Of a stretch of 64,000 nt of DNA, positions 47,400-56,542 are shown piece after piece. Source of the stretch: Sulfolobus islandicus Y.N.15.51 (GTDB lineage Archaea > Thermoproteota > Thermoprotei_A > Sulfolobales > Sulfolobaceae); NCBI RefSeq assembly GCF_000022485.1, contig NC_012623.1, positions 1,638,501-1,702,500 on the forward strand, written 5' to 3'. The first letter of the stretch is position 1. The number at the start of each line of letters is the position of its first letter. The notes under the pieces are model-generated. The model had not been told where the DNA came from. It was given only the letters and a program-made list of their open reading frames with translations, and made no database searches. The position numbers and the translations under genes are program-made.

Positions 47400-47452
47400 A
47401 GATACTCTAGTTAAAACCTAACTCCAGAGTATCCTCAGTAAAATGTTACTCA

Positions 47453-48139
47453 TTATAGCTCTCCCAGATTACCGAACTTAACCTCCTCACCTTTTTCACA
47501 ACCAGTATAGGCTAAAGATGAAGAGTAGATAGCACCTTTATTAAAATATAACTTATAGTACTCTTCCTTTCTTTTTATCCTATCCTTTCTATAATAGTTA
47601 TAGAAGTAGATAGTAGAGGATCTATCAATCCTATTTATCTCCATGATTAGCAGATTTAATGCGGATTGTGTAACGTCCTGCAACTTGTCAATCTCTTTAA
47701 TGCTGTATGTTGCAAAATATTTGGCAACAAGTTCTGAGTCTACCATTAGCATGGGGTCTATTCCTAGTACATTACCCAATTTGTATTTATCGACACTACC
47801 ATTATGGGCTAAGAATAGTATTGATTTTGGAGTACTTTCTAAATAAGGATGGGAATAATAGGGGGAGATTAATCTCTTATCACTGGCTTGCCTAGCGTGA
47901 ATTATTACTTTCATTTCACCATCTAGCAAGTTTAGGATTTTCTCTAGATTTTCGTCCTTAAATATTGGGAGATGGCTTCTGTAATGTATTAAATTATTAC
48001 TAGCAATTGCCACAATTCCCCAGCCATCCCCATGGGTTTCATTGGTTAATGGGTCATTTAGTGATGCCTTAGCTAGGCAATTCGTAAGTCTCTTTAAGTA
48101 CTCCTTATCATCTCCATGGTATGCTAACATTCTACACAT
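47453..48139 (-). CDS. Class II glutamine amidotransferase (GATase_4/YafJ-like)
   Basis: A 228-residue N-terminal-nucleophile amidotransferase. It starts MCRMLAYHG with the catalytic cysteine at position 2. HGDGWGIVA, IIHARQAS and LAHNGSVDKYKL are the substrate-binding motifs of the YafJ group, and MLMVDSELVAKYFA follows. No synthase partner domain is attached. It precedes the PaaX-type regulator's convergently placed neighbours in the same direction. The role is unknown; ammonia transfer to an unidentified acceptor is typical. Confidence 0.85.
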   Translation of the reverse strand: MCRMLAYHGDDKEYLKRLTNCLAKASLNDPLTNETHGDGWGIVAIASNNLIHYRSHLPIFKDENLEKILNLLDGEMKVIIHARQASDKRLISPYYSHPYLESTPKSILFLAHNGSVDKYKLGNVLGIDPMLMVDSELVAKYFATYSIKEIDKLQDVTQSALNLLIMEINRIDRSSTIYFYNYYRKDRIKRKEEYYKLYFNKGAIYSSSLAYTGCEKGEEVKFGNLGEL

Positions 48140-48176
48140 GTTATTTTAATAGATGATGTGAGGGGATAAAAATGTT

Positions 48177-48977
48177 TCATGGTTCATAAACCTTATAAAA
48201 GAACTCGTTAGCCTTAGGAGTAAGTTCCTCCCTTAATTTCATAAATAGATCATATGCTGTATACCCTATCCAATTTGGAGGTAATAAATCCTCAGGTAAA
48301 TCTGGATCAATGTTTAAAAATTTTCTATATTCGTGGACAAGTAGTATCCTAGTTACGAACGCCTCATTACTTTTTAGACTACTTACCTTTTCTAGTACTC
48401 CAGTCCATTTTTCTAAGAACGCTCTATAAGCTTGTTCAACTTCAGATAAATTCCAACATTTTTCTACTAGTCCCTTAGGTTCTCCTAGATAATTTGCAAC
48501 GAAAATGTCTACTTGTATACCATTAGATGAACCATAGTGATCGTTAATGAAATTCTTTAAGGTATCTTCAATTGGGTTTGGTGAGATCCACGTCGATTGG
48601 GCTAACATACCAAATCCAAGCCACTTCAGCTCTCTCCTTAACTTATCTCTTAGTTCTCTATTGTTCTCTGGGATATTATATACTACTATCCTCCACTTAT
48701 TATCCCATCTTCTCCTAACTTTTTCATAAACCCTCCTAGTTCCTTCCAATAATCTTAGCATACCTTTTTCTGATAATTTGTAGCTAACTTTCCTATTTTC
48801 TCCTTTTATTCCTACTATAAGTCCTGCTTTCTTCATTCTATGTAATCCTGCCCTTATTGCTCCTTCGGAAAATCCAAATTCCTTAAAGATTACGATTAGA
48901 CTTTTAGAACTTATCGTTCCTCCAGAATCCTTCACATAATCTCCATAGAGTGTAAAGAACAATGACTGTATCTTCAT
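48177..48977 (-). CDS. paaX: PaaX-family transcriptional regulator
   Basis: A 266-residue regulator. N-terminal winged helix (SLFFTLYGDYVKDSGGTISS, FGFSEGAIRAGLHRMKKAGLI) with the PaaX signature, central WRIVVYNIPENNRELRDKLRRELKWLGFG and C-terminal helical domain (LLVHEYRKFLNIDPDLPEDLLP). In bacteria PaaX represses phenylacetate genes and is released by phenylacetyl-CoA. It sits next to an aromatic acid-CoA ligase and di-iron oxygenase genes, so a ligand such as an aromatic CoA thioester is likely. Confidence 0.88.
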   Translation of the reverse strand: MKIQSLFFTLYGDYVKDSGGTISSKSLIVIFKEFGFSEGAIRAGLHRMKKAGLIVGIKGENRKVSYKLSEKGMLRLLEGTRRVYEKVRRRWDNKWRIVVYNIPENNRELRDKLRRELKWLGFGMLAQSTWISPNPIEDTLKNFINDHYGSSNGIQVDIFVANYLGEPKGLVEKCWNLSEVEQAYRAFLEKWTGVLEKVSSLKSNEAFVTRILLVHEYRKFLNIDPDLPEDLLPPNWIGYTAYDLFMKLREELTPKANEFFYKVYEP

Positions 48978-49089
48978 TAATAATAACCTTTAAATTAATA
49001 CTAAAAAATTTTCTTAGTTGTAGCAAGTGTTATAAAGCTCATCGACATGTTTACAAAGGATTAGTTTCTTTTTTAACTGTCCTTATAAA

Positions 49090-50685
49090 TTATTTGATCT
49101 CCCCTAGCCTAAACTTATATCGTTGTATCTTACCGGTTGCAGTCTTAGGAATTTCCGTAATAAACCTTATTTCTTTAGGAACCTTATAATGGTCTAATTT
49201 TTCCCTAAGGTAATTCCTTATCTCCTCAGCTAATTCACTACTTGGCGAATACCCTTGTTTTAGCGTAACAAACCCAACTACCCTTACTAATCCTACTTCA
49301 TCTGGAATACCTACAACTGCAGCCTCAAGAACTGCAGGATGTGATAATAGCGCAGATTCCACTTCTATTGGAGAAACCCATAATCCCGAAGTCTTAACCA
49401 TATCGTCAGACCTTCCAACGTAGTAATAATATCCCTCGTCATCTCTGTAAAACTTATCTCCAGTTCTAAACCAAGATCCCATCATGTTCTTTCTAGTACT
49501 TTCGTAATCATTCCAATAAAACATGGCTACACTATCTCCTTTTACGTAGAGATCCCCTATAGTTTTAGGAGGAACCTCATTGCCATCTTCATCTACTATT
49601 TTAACCTCATATCCAGGGACTGGTTTCCCAGTACATCCAGGCTTAGAATTACTTGGAATGTTAGAGATATATATGTGAAGTGCCTCAGTGGAACCAATAC
49701 CATCTAGAATTTCTACGCCGTATCTCTCTTTCCATTTAATATATATTAACGGGGGTAAGGGTTCTCCAGCAGAAACGCAAAATCTTAAACTAGTTAAGTT
49801 GTAATTCTTCCAATCCTCTACATGTAGCATTGCGTTATATAAAGTAGGCACTCCAAAGAAGATAGTAGGCTTGTATTTATGTATGGTCTCCAATACCCTT
49901 CTGGGTTCTACTCTATCTGGCATCAGAACTGTCGAGGCACCGTTACCAAAGGCGAAGTAGGATCCATTTCCTAATCCATAAGCGAAAAATAGTTTAGAGG
50001 CGCTGAATAGTCTATCTTTTTCACTGATTTTGAGAACGTTTTTCACATAGGTATCGAGAACAACTAATATGTCTTTATGTAAGTGAACTGCTGCTTTAGG
50101 ATGTCCCGTAGTCCCTGACGTATAGAGCCAAAACGCCATATCGTTTGGAGAAGTCTTTTCAGCTTCTAAGTGAGTGGAGGCTGTAGAAACAAGTCCATGA
50201 TAAAAACTCAACTCTGCCTTGTGATTATGATCCTCGAAAGTGATCTTCTGCGTTTCTGATATACTGGGCAAAATTATAACATGTTTAAGTTTATCAGCTC
50301 TACCTTTAAGGTATGGAGATAACTTGGGCCAAATGTCTGGTTCAATTGCCAATACCTTAGCTCCAGTATCCTCTAAAAGGAAAAGATACTCCTCTGGTTT
50401 TAAATAAGTGTTAACTGGTACCGGGATCGCACCAATTTTCATGGCACTATAGAAAATCGATATAAAGAACGGTGTATCATACGCTATTATCAATATTCTA
50501 TTTTCTTTCTCCACTCCTAATTCCCTTAGGGCATTACCTACCCTATTTATTTCCTCTATTACCTTGCGATATGACCAAACTTCATCTTTATAATAAATTG
50601 CTATTCTTTTATCTGCCTCACTATTTTCCCATTTTGAAAACAACGCATCAGTTACATTTAAAATTCTACCATACTTAGCAGTCAT
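49090..50685 (-). CDS. Aromatic acid-CoA ligase (benzoate/4-hydroxybenzoate-CoA ligase family)
   Basis: A 531-residue ANL ligase: P-loop FWLYTSGTTGHPKAAVH (around residue 188), FFAYGLGNGSYFAFGNGAS, the family-specific FCVSAGEPLPPLIY and LDGIGSTEALHIYISN, WFRTGDKFYRDDEGYYYYVGRSDD, and the catalytic lysine in PKTATGKIQRY. The KLFFAYGLGN and GIGSTE.LHI patterns are those of benzoate-CoA ligases. It would activate an aromatic acid before attack by the di-iron oxygenases encoded next door. Confidence 0.88.
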   Translation of the reverse strand: MTAKYGRILNVTDALFSKWENSEADKRIAIYYKDEVWSYRKVIEEINRVGNALRELGVEKENRILIIAYDTPFFISIFYSAMKIGAIPVPVNTYLKPEEYLFLLEDTGAKVLAIEPDIWPKLSPYLKGRADKLKHVIILPSISETQKITFEDHNHKAELSFYHGLVSTASTHLEAEKTSPNDMAFWLYTSGTTGHPKAAVHLHKDILVVLDTYVKNVLKISEKDRLFSASKLFFAYGLGNGSYFAFGNGASTVLMPDRVEPRRVLETIHKYKPTIFFGVPTLYNAMLHVEDWKNYNLTSLRFCVSAGEPLPPLIYIKWKERYGVEILDGIGSTEALHIYISNIPSNSKPGCTGKPVPGYEVKIVDEDGNEVPPKTIGDLYVKGDSVAMFYWNDYESTRKNMMGSWFRTGDKFYRDDEGYYYYVGRSDDMVKTSGLWVSPIEVESALLSHPAVLEAAVVGIPDEVGLVRVVGFVTLKQGYSPSSELAEEIRNYLREKLDHYKVPKEIRFITEIPKTATGKIQRYKFRLGEIK

Positions 50686-50754
50686 TATTATTTAATTTTT
50701 TAAACCAATTTATATAGTTTACGCTGTTAATCTAGTACGTTAAAATCTCGCAAT

Positions 50755-51459
50755 TTATTTTAGTACAATATTATAGTGGAGATTTTTATCGTAGTTTACT
50801 TCAACAAATCCAAAATTCCTCATCTCATCATTAGTCGATCTTACGTAGTCTTCAATGAGTTTATCACTTATCAATTCGGAAACGTTAAGGTCTCTAAGAT
50901 GAACCTCATTTAGGGATTTCACTTTATATAGCATCTCTAAGGCTCTAGGGAACCAGAAGTTGAGCGCAGCTTGTAACCTATTCTTATTCTGATAGGCCTT
51001 CAATACGTTTTTAGAGAAAAATAAATGGCTCTCTTCCTCCTTAATCATGCTAGAGGCCAAATTGGCTAATGGTTCAAATGAACAATCCTTAATTACTCTC
51101 AACTGATATAACCCAGCTCTATCTACTAGAAATACAAACGCTATGACATCTTCCCAGTTAAATAGAGGCATATTAGATATATCCAACATATGGATTCCCA
51201 ATCTAGCTTCTTCAATTTTAACTACTCTATCCTTAACGTTAAACTCTTCCAGTAATCTCACTAGTTGCCAACCATGATTCAGCTCATCTGAAACTAGCTT
51301 AGCCGTAAATAATCTATCATCTACTGTTGGCGCGTTAACTAGCCAGGGTGAAATTTGTTCTACCATGCCTAATTCGAAGTCTGCCCTTAACACTATTATC
51401 TCTATTAAGGTGTTTTTTAGATCTTGTGACAGTTCCCTTACACTGTTAAATTTTTGCAT
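50755..51459 (-). CDS. PaaA/PaaC/BoxB-like di-iron protein (aromatic-CoA oxygenase candidate), A
   Basis: A 234-residue ferritin-like protein. Di-iron ligands appear complete: Glu29, then ELNH (Glu59...His62), Glu103 in NWEDVIAF, and EESH (Glu142...His145). This is the pattern of phenylacetyl-CoA and benzoyl-CoA epoxidase catalytic subunits. It is divergent from its homologue at 51561-52331 across a 101-base intergenic region. It is shorter than bacterial PaaA (about 310) or BoxB (about 470). No reductase gene is visible nearby. Confidence 0.82.
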   Translation of the reverse strand: MQKFNSVRELSQDLKNTLIEIIVLRADFELGMVEQISPWLVNAPTVDDRLFTAKLVSDELNHGWQLVRLLEEFNVKDRVVKIEEARLGIHMLDISNMPLFNWEDVIAFVFLVDRAGLYQLRVIKDCSFEPLANLASSMIKEEESHLFFSKNVLKAYQNKNRLQAALNFWFPRALEMLYKVKSLNEVHLRDLNVSELISDKLIEDYVRSTNDEMRNFGFVEVNYDKNLHYNIVLK

Positions 51460-51560
51460 AGTAACTCATTAAGTATCTATTTTTTAGAAACTTTTATGCT
51501 TTTCGCTTTTTTCTTTCTACGTACAGAAAACGTTATATACTTTTAAGTACAATTGGTATA
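51460..51560. promoter_or_regulatory. Divergent promoter region of the two di-iron genes
   Basis: Two TATA-like elements face outward: CTAAAAAATAG near 51478-51488 for the left gene and GTTATATACTTTTAAG at 51531-51546 for the right gene, each about 24 bases from its ATG. Between them lies CTACGTACAGAAAACGT; a related TAGTACGTTAA occurs upstream of the ligase near 50734. This could be a PaaX-type operator, but the match is loose. Confidence 0.45.
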
Positions 51561-52331
51561 ATGATGGTAGTTGTGGAATACAAAAAGCCTAAAAGAGTCG
51601 TTGGATGGGGAGAGTATAAGGGATTAAGAAAGTTTGAGTCAATTTATGATCTTCCACCAGAAGCAGTTAAAGTCTTATTTAAGCTATTGTCAGTTCAAGG
51701 GGATACAGAATTTGCGTCAATAGAGCAGCATATGCCTTGGTTAATTCATGCACCAAAACTATCTGATAGGGTAACTATCTCGAGAATTATGGTAGATGAG
51801 ATGAGGCACGGATGGCAAGTAATTCAGATATTAAAGGAATTCGGTGAGGAGGGAAAAAAAATAGCTGAAGATCTACTATCTAGGCGAATGGGTAGACATA
51901 AGCTCGACGCATTTAATATTCCATTCAATATGTGGGAAGATACCTTAGGCTTCACCTTTTTAATAGATAGAGTAGGAATGTTCCAGCTATTAGCCTTTGA
52001 GGATTCTAGTTTTGGTCCCTTATCTAGGATAATACCCACCATGATGATGGAGGAGGAATTTCATATCAACTTTGGATACACTGGTATTAAGAAGCTAGTT
52101 GAGGAAGGCAAGAGGGATTTAGCGCAGGCATTAATAAATAAGTGGTTCCCTAGAGGCTTGGACATGTTTGGCCACTCTAAGTCGATTACAATAGATTTAG
52201 CATACAAGTATGGGATAAAGAAAATGAGGAATGATGAAATGAGACAGTTATACATTAAGGATATTAAAGAACTAATTACTCCTCTAGGTTTAGAGTTACC
52301 AGATATAAATAGGAATAGAAGGGTATATTAG
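51561..52331 (+). CDS. PaaA/BoxB-like di-iron protein (aromatic-CoA oxygenase candidate), B
   Basis: A 256-residue homologue of the divergent neighbour, also with full di-iron ligands: Glu50 (DTEFASIEQHMPW), EMRH (Glu80...His83), Glu126 in MWEDTLGF, and EEFH (Glu165...His168). It is followed directly, across a stop/GGTGA Shine-Dalgarno junction, by an enoyl-CoA hydratase gene. Bacterial Paa complexes pair one catalytic subunit with a PaaC that has lost the metal site; here both retain it. Confidence 0.83.
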   Translation: MMVVVEYKKPKRVVGWGEYKGLRKFESIYDLPPEAVKVLFKLLSVQGDTEFASIEQHMPWLIHAPKLSDRVTISRIMVDEMRHGWQVIQILKEFGEEGKKIAEDLLSRRMGRHKLDAFNIPFNMWEDTLGFTFLIDRVGMFQLLAFEDSSFGPLSRIIPTMMMEEEFHINFGYTGIKKLVEEGKRDLAQALINKWFPRGLDMFGHSKSITIDLAYKYGIKKMRNDEMRQLYIKDIKELITPLGLELPDINRNRRVY

Positions 52332-52340
52332 GTGAGACTG

Positions 52341-53144
52341 ATGGGCTTAAGTGAGTTAAATCCAAAGTACTTCAAAATAGAAGTCGAAGACGGAGTAGGA
52401 ATTATTAAATTAAATAGATCTCCAGCAAACGCACATAATCTTGAGATGTTGAGGGAATTAGATAATATAATAGTTGAATCGAGATTCGACCAAAACGTTA
52501 AAGCCATACTCATAACTAGTAATATTCCTAGGTTCTTCTCTGCAGGATTTGATATAAATGAAATAAAGGATAAGTCCCCCGAGTATATTGGATTATCGAG
52601 TCAGTTTAGTAAGGAGGTTATGCTTAGGATGATGTCCACTAAGAAACTAATAATTGCTAGCATAAACGGGCATTGTATGGGAGGTGGGTTAGAACTTGCG
52701 TTGGCGAGTGATTTAAGATTTGGAGCTAACGATGAAAATATAAAATTTGGTATGCCAGAAGTAGCCAATTTGGCCCTAATACCAGGGGAGGGTGGAACAC
52801 AGTTTTTAGCTAGGTTAGTGGGTAGATCTAAGGCAATATACTTAATAGTAACCGGAAAGACGCTCTCTCCTAAAGAGGCCTATGAACTCGGAATATTGGA
52901 CAGATTAATAGAACCCGAAAAACTATTTGAAGAGTCCTTTGAATTTGCAAGACAAGTGGCTAAAGGTCCATCATTAGCTGTAGGATTTACGAAATTAGCG
53001 GTAAACGAAGGAATGGATTTACCTTGGTATAATGCGTTTGCCCTAGAAAGGGAAATGCAAAACCAAGCGTTAGCGTCAGAAGACGCTAAGGAGGGAGCTA
53101 GGGCGTTCTTTGAAAAAAGGAGACCAGTATTTAAAGGGAAATAA
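52341..53144 (+). CDS. Enoyl-CoA hydratase/isomerase (crotonase family)
   Basis: About 267 residues from ATG 52341, six bases after a GGTGA Shine-Dalgarno site; an in-frame GTG at 52332 is part of that site. Crotonase features: AHNLEMLRELD, FFSAGFDINEIKD, INGHCMGGGLELALASDLR (oxyanion hole Gly-Gly) and FGMPEVANLALIPGEGGTQFLARLVG with the catalytic Glu. Probably acts on the ring-opened or epoxidised CoA ester, like PaaG or PaaF, in this aromatic cluster. Same operon as the di-iron gene upstream. Confidence 0.9.
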   Translation: MGLSELNPKYFKIEVEDGVGIIKLNRSPANAHNLEMLRELDNIIVESRFDQNVKAILITSNIPRFFSAGFDINEIKDKSPEYIGLSSQFSKEVMLRMMSTKKLIIASINGHCMGGGLELALASDLRFGANDENIKFGMPEVANLALIPGEGGTQFLARLVGRSKAIYLIVTGKTLSPKEAYELGILDRLIEPEKLFEESFEFARQVAKGPSLAVGFTKLAVNEGMDLPWYNAFALEREMQNQALASEDAKEGARAFFEKRRPVFKGK

Positions 53145-53258
53145 CGACCGCTGGATGTGAAGTTCCTAAATAACTTTTTCCTAATAAACCCCGTTAAACT
53201 ATTTCCCACATGTTTTTCCTTAGCCAATCTTATTTAAATGGAAAAAGTCTGATATCAT

Positions 53259-54416
53259 ATGAAGCTGGTAGTTGCTACAAATTTCGATGATTCCCTATTG
53301 GAAGAATTAAAAAAGTATCCAGAGGTTAAATACATTTTTGGAAGTTTTAAGAGGACAATAACTGGACACGGTAGGGCTGGTTTTATCATACCCGATATTA
53401 AGGAAGAACAGTTCAAGAATCACATTAGTATAGCACATTCTTATGGCATAAAATTTCTTTACACAATGAATACTAACACATTATTAGGCAAGGAATATGA
53501 CGCAGAATTTATTGGTAAAGTAATGAAAGAGATCGACAAGTTAGTAAGTCTAGGAGTTGATGGTTTCATAATAGCAGTACCCTTTCTTATTAGGCTAATA
53601 AGAAGTGAATACCCTGACTTAGAAGTATCAGCCTCATCGTTTTCTAGAATTCACAATGTGAGGGAAGTTGAGGAGTATGCGAATTTAGGTGTAAACACTA
53701 TTATTATGCATGAGGATGCAAATAGGGATTTCAAATTATTAAAGGAGATTGCTTCATTATCTAAAACTAATAAATTCGACGTGGAGTTAATACTCAACAA
53801 TTCTTGTCTTTACGGTTGCCCGTTTAGGCTTACACATGACGGAATTTCATCAATTACTTCTATGGTAAACGGAGTAAATGACGTTTGGTTTGAGTATCCT
53901 ATATTATTATGTGCAACTGATGTCTTAAACGATCCAGTAAATTTGATAAGGAGTAGGTGGATTAGGCCAGAGGATATAAAATACTACGAGGAGATAGGGA
54001 TAAATAGGTTTAAGATCGCTGGGAGAAATAAAAAGACAGAATGGATATTGAACGTGGTTAAGGCTTTTACCGAGAGAATGTATGAAGGAGATCTCTTAGA
54101 TCTTGTTAGCTACCCTCAAGGGAGAGCGGCAACAAAGGCTATTCAGATGGTTAATGGGCCATCATCCTATTCTGTACTAACTAAAGTGAAGATAGACAAT
54201 ACAAAGTTCCCTGAGGGATGGATAAAGTTCTTCCTTACCAACGATTGCGATACGAGAAGTTGCAAGGAATGTAAATATTGTGATATCATAGCTGAAAGAG
54301 TAATTACAATAGATGGAGAACCATTTAAGACTGACAAATGGAATATAAGGCAATCCTATCCTATCAATTTAATACCAAAATTTAAAGAAAATGGTATAAA
54401 AAAAGGAAATCAATAA
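53259..54416 (+). CDS. U32 peptidase-family-like Fe-S protein
   Basis: A 385-residue protein of the U32 family (UbiU/UbiV/RlhA/TrhP relatives), a TIM-barrel group with a 4Fe-4S cluster. Cysteines in the U32 pattern: [15 protein letters not shown] and later [13 protein letters not shown]. The middle contains [17 protein letters not shown] and [26 protein letters not shown], typical of the family. UbiU/UbiV and RlhA members hydroxylate aromatic rings or RNA, some with prephenate as oxygen donor. Promoter CTTATTTAAATGG about 26 bases before ATG. Near the aromatic-CoA cluster, so an unusual hydroxylase role is possible. Confidence 0.8.
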   Translation: MKLVVATNFDDSLLEELKKYPEVKYIFGSFKRTITGHGRAGFIIPDIKEEQFKNHISIAHSYGIKFLYTMNTNTLLGKEYDAEFIGKVMKEIDKLVSLGVDGFIIAVPFLIRLIRSEYPDLEVSASSFSRIHNVREVEEYANLGVNTIIMHEDANRDFKLLKEIASLSKTNKFDVELILNNSCLYGCPFRLTHDGISSITSMVNGVNDVWFEYPILLCATDVLNDPVNLIRSRWIRPEDIKYYEEIGINRFKIAGRNKKTEWILNVVKAFTERMYEGDLLDLVSYPQGRAATKAIQMVNGPSSYSVLTKVKIDNTKFPEGWIKFFLTNDCDTRSCKECKYCDIIAERVITIDGEPFKTDKWNIRQSYPINLIPKFKENGIKKGNQ

Positions 54417-54430
54417 TTACTTACTCCTAA

Positions 54431-54673
54431 TTATTTCATTCTTTTAATTAATATCCTTGTTACTCCTCCTTGTTGTTGTATGTCAACTACTTGGTTTCCG
54501 GTTCTCCTAGCCCACGCTTCAATGTCAGGTTTCGCAGCAGGATCAGTTGCAAGTATTTCCAAAACCTCACCAACATTTATTTGCTTAATTGCCTTTGCAG
54601 TTTCTAAAACTGGGCCGGGGCAATACATCCCCCTAGCATCTAACGTCTTTGCAATCCTAACCTCTTGAGACAT
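54431..54673 (-). CDS. TusA/SirA-like sulfur-carrier protein
   Basis: An 80-residue protein of the TusA family: IAKTLDARGMYCPGPVLETAKAI, with the persulfide-forming cysteine in the CPGPVL motif, and the C-terminal GVTRILIKRMK. TusA proteins relay sulfur to tRNA thiolation or sulfur oxidation complexes. It converges on the U32 gene 14 bases away. A GGAGAA site and a TTTTATAAACC TATA lie upstream of ATG 54673. Confidence 0.9.
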   Translation of the reverse strand: MSQEVRIAKTLDARGMYCPGPVLETAKAIKQINVGEVLEILATDPAAKPDIEAWARRTGNQVVDIQQQGGVTRILIKRMK

Positions 54674-54980
54674 AATATAAGATTCTCCTTATGGTTTATA
54701 AAACTTCTTATATATGCAAATTTTTTTAATTTAGTACCTCTTATCCCATTAATCGAGTTATTTCTTACTTTCTCTGAATATATTTAGTGTCGATTGTATT
54801 TATAAGTCATGCAATTTTTCTAATAGACTAGTACTCTGATATTTATAATTGGCTTTAACTTAGGCTCAGGTTAGAGACCCAGAAGGTAGAATGCTTAGTC
54901 ATTTAACTTAGGGAAAAGTTGGGGGAAAAAGGTAACAACAGCGAAAGTTTTGCTCAGATCAAATACTTCCCTTATAGAAA
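54674..54980. other. 307-base gap, no gene recognised
   Basis: Contains the TusA promoter at its left end. The segment 54850-54950 is purine-rich and less AT-rich than the flanks (TTAGAGACCCAGAAGG, GTTGGGGGAAAAAGG); it could be a remnant of something lost but no reading frame or RNA fold is convincing. Confidence 0.3.
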
Positions 54981-55490
54981 CTAGATGGTGAGAAATATTC
55001 TTGATAAAGTATAAGTTATCATTAACAACACTACAAAGAGTATATCCTTCTTTGATCCTCTCCTGCCTAATTCCCTTATTTCCTTAGGAGATTTCAGCTT
55101 TTCTCCCGGTATTAGGTATCTAGTTGACGGCTCAATTAACGTTATTAGAGTGATTGGGTTCTTTAAACTCAGCACTATTAGTAGAACTAATGAGATAACC
55201 CAACTTATCTGTACAACCCTCCTATCTAGTTTCCTATACGGTATCTTATATTCCACGTATAATGCGCCAGTAAAAATGTAGAGAAGCCAGTATATTGATG
55301 GTATAAGGAAGAAAGGGTTATTAATGAATAATCCCCATACAATCGATATAGATGCTTCAAATGCAGTACCTATTACGTTCCCCCACATGGTGTATTTTGT
55401 AAGATATAATGTCAATGTGAGTAACATTAGCACTAACGGTATCGAAACGTAGACTATCCTTATCTCGTTATACGGTAGACCCAAAATCAC
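54981..55490 (-). CDS. Membrane protein, 5' end replaced by an insertion-element end
   Basis: A 169-residue protein with four or five membrane helices and a basic loop (STRYLIPGEKLKSPKEIRELGRRGSKK). Its GTG start and first seven codons (ILGLPY) lie inside the terminal inverted repeat of the ISC1225-like element, and the AGGAGGTG ribosome site comes from the last codons of the transposase gene. The native gene probably began further upstream and was cut by the insertion. Family not recognised. Confidence 0.6.
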   Translation of the reverse strand: MILGLPYNEIRIVYVSIPLVLMLLTLTLYLTKYTMWGNVIGTAFEASISIVWGLFINNPFFLIPSIYWLLYIFTGALYVEYKIPYRKLDRRVVQISWVISLVLLIVLSLKNPITLITLIEPSTRYLIPGEKLKSPKEIRELGRRGSKKDILFVVLLMITYTLSRIFLTI

Positions 55491-56542
55491 CTCCTTGAAA
55501 ATAAATCTATAGTGTAAATAAGTGTTTCAATTACATTAAATGTAAAATTCTCTGGATTGAATAAATCAGGAAATAAAAGAATTAATAATAATCTAAACTC
55601 CTCTCTCCCCACCTCCCCCTTGAATATGGTATATAAGGAGTAGAGTACAAGGGCCAGCACGAAGATCAACGTGCGGAAAACAAACTTGGTGGAACTGGTG
55701 AATGGAAGAAAAGCCTTAATGTTCCTATAAGAGGTCTCTATGGGACCCCTTACCTTATTATACAAATCCAACACTTCCCTCTTGGATAGGTCTAGGTTAG
55801 TAGCCCTAGCAAAATAAACAAGACTCTTCTTCTTTCTCCTCACTTTTTCCTTGCTGTACACGAGAAGCCTGAACTTGACCTGCTCATCCCTCCTATGCCT
55901 CTTACTATTAGTTGTGTAATCCCCGTCAAACTCCTCATAAACCTTAACGTCCCCAACAGGCACAGCAACTATATACTTAAACTGTGAAATGAAATTGAGC
56001 ACATCAACAGTATAGAAACCAGCGTCAAGAGTTATCAACCTTATCTTGAACCCCATCGCGACGACTTGCTCCACGAGGGCCTTCACGATCTCTTCCTTAG
56101 TCATCCCCTTGACTTGAGTGACGAAGGCCAGTAGGAGCACTTTCCCATTAAACTTTGTCGTCGCAGTTGCGTAGTTCCAAGAGTTTCCCTCCTCCGAACT
56201 CCCGAGCCCTCCCACCGGTCTCCCGTACCAGGTCTTGGTTGTCCAGTCTATTGAGACGTCTATCTCCCTTACTCCCTTCAGTACCTTCAAGGATATCTTC
56301 CTGGCGCTTTCCAAGAGTTTCTCAATAACTTCCACCCCTTGCTCCTCCACGTAATTCCTCACGGTCTGTGGGGACACGCCATACGCCCTCGACTTGCTTT
56401 CCACCGAATCGTTCCATAGACACGCTGAGATGAGGGTTCTCGCCACCTCTTCCCCTTTCTTTCCCTTGAAGTTCAGCATGGAAAGTAATTTATATCCTAT
56501 TTGTTGAATGTTATTTTGGTGAGGGAGACCGGATGTTACCAT
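55487..56542 (-). CDS. ISC1225-like DDE transposase
   Basis: A 351-residue transposase: N-terminal helical domain, then IDVSIDWTTKTWYGRP (first Asp), IRLITLDAGFYTVDVLNF (second Asp), and VRGPIETSYRNIKAF (Glu of the YREK-like motif). The order D-D-E and the LYNKVRGPIETSYR segment are typical of the IS4/ISH3 group. ATG 56542 lies in the loop side of a long imperfect hairpin (56518-56580). Confidence 0.85.
   Translation of the reverse strand: MVTSGLPHQNNIQQIGYKLLSMLNFKGKKGEEVARTLISACLWNDSVESKSRAYGVSPQTVRNYVEEQGVEVIEKLLESARKISLKVLKGVREIDVSIDWTTKTWYGRPVGGLGSSEEGNSWNYATATTKFNGKVLLLAFVTQVKGMTKEEIVKALVEQVVAMGFKIRLITLDAGFYTVDVLNFISQFKYIVAVPVGDVKVYEEFDGDYTTNSKRHRRDEQVKFRLLVYSKEKVRRKKKSLVYFARATNLDLSKREVLDLYNKVRGPIETSYRNIKAFLPFTSSTKFVFRTLIFVLALVLYSLYTIFKGEVGREEFRLLLILLFPDLFNPENFTFNVIETLIYTIDLFSRR

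Noticed and set aside
50722-51530. PaaX operator built from TAGTACGTTAA and CTACGTACAG
   Set aside because: The two sites agree over only about six bases and lack the symmetrical arrangement expected, so I left it as a weak note in the promoter entry.
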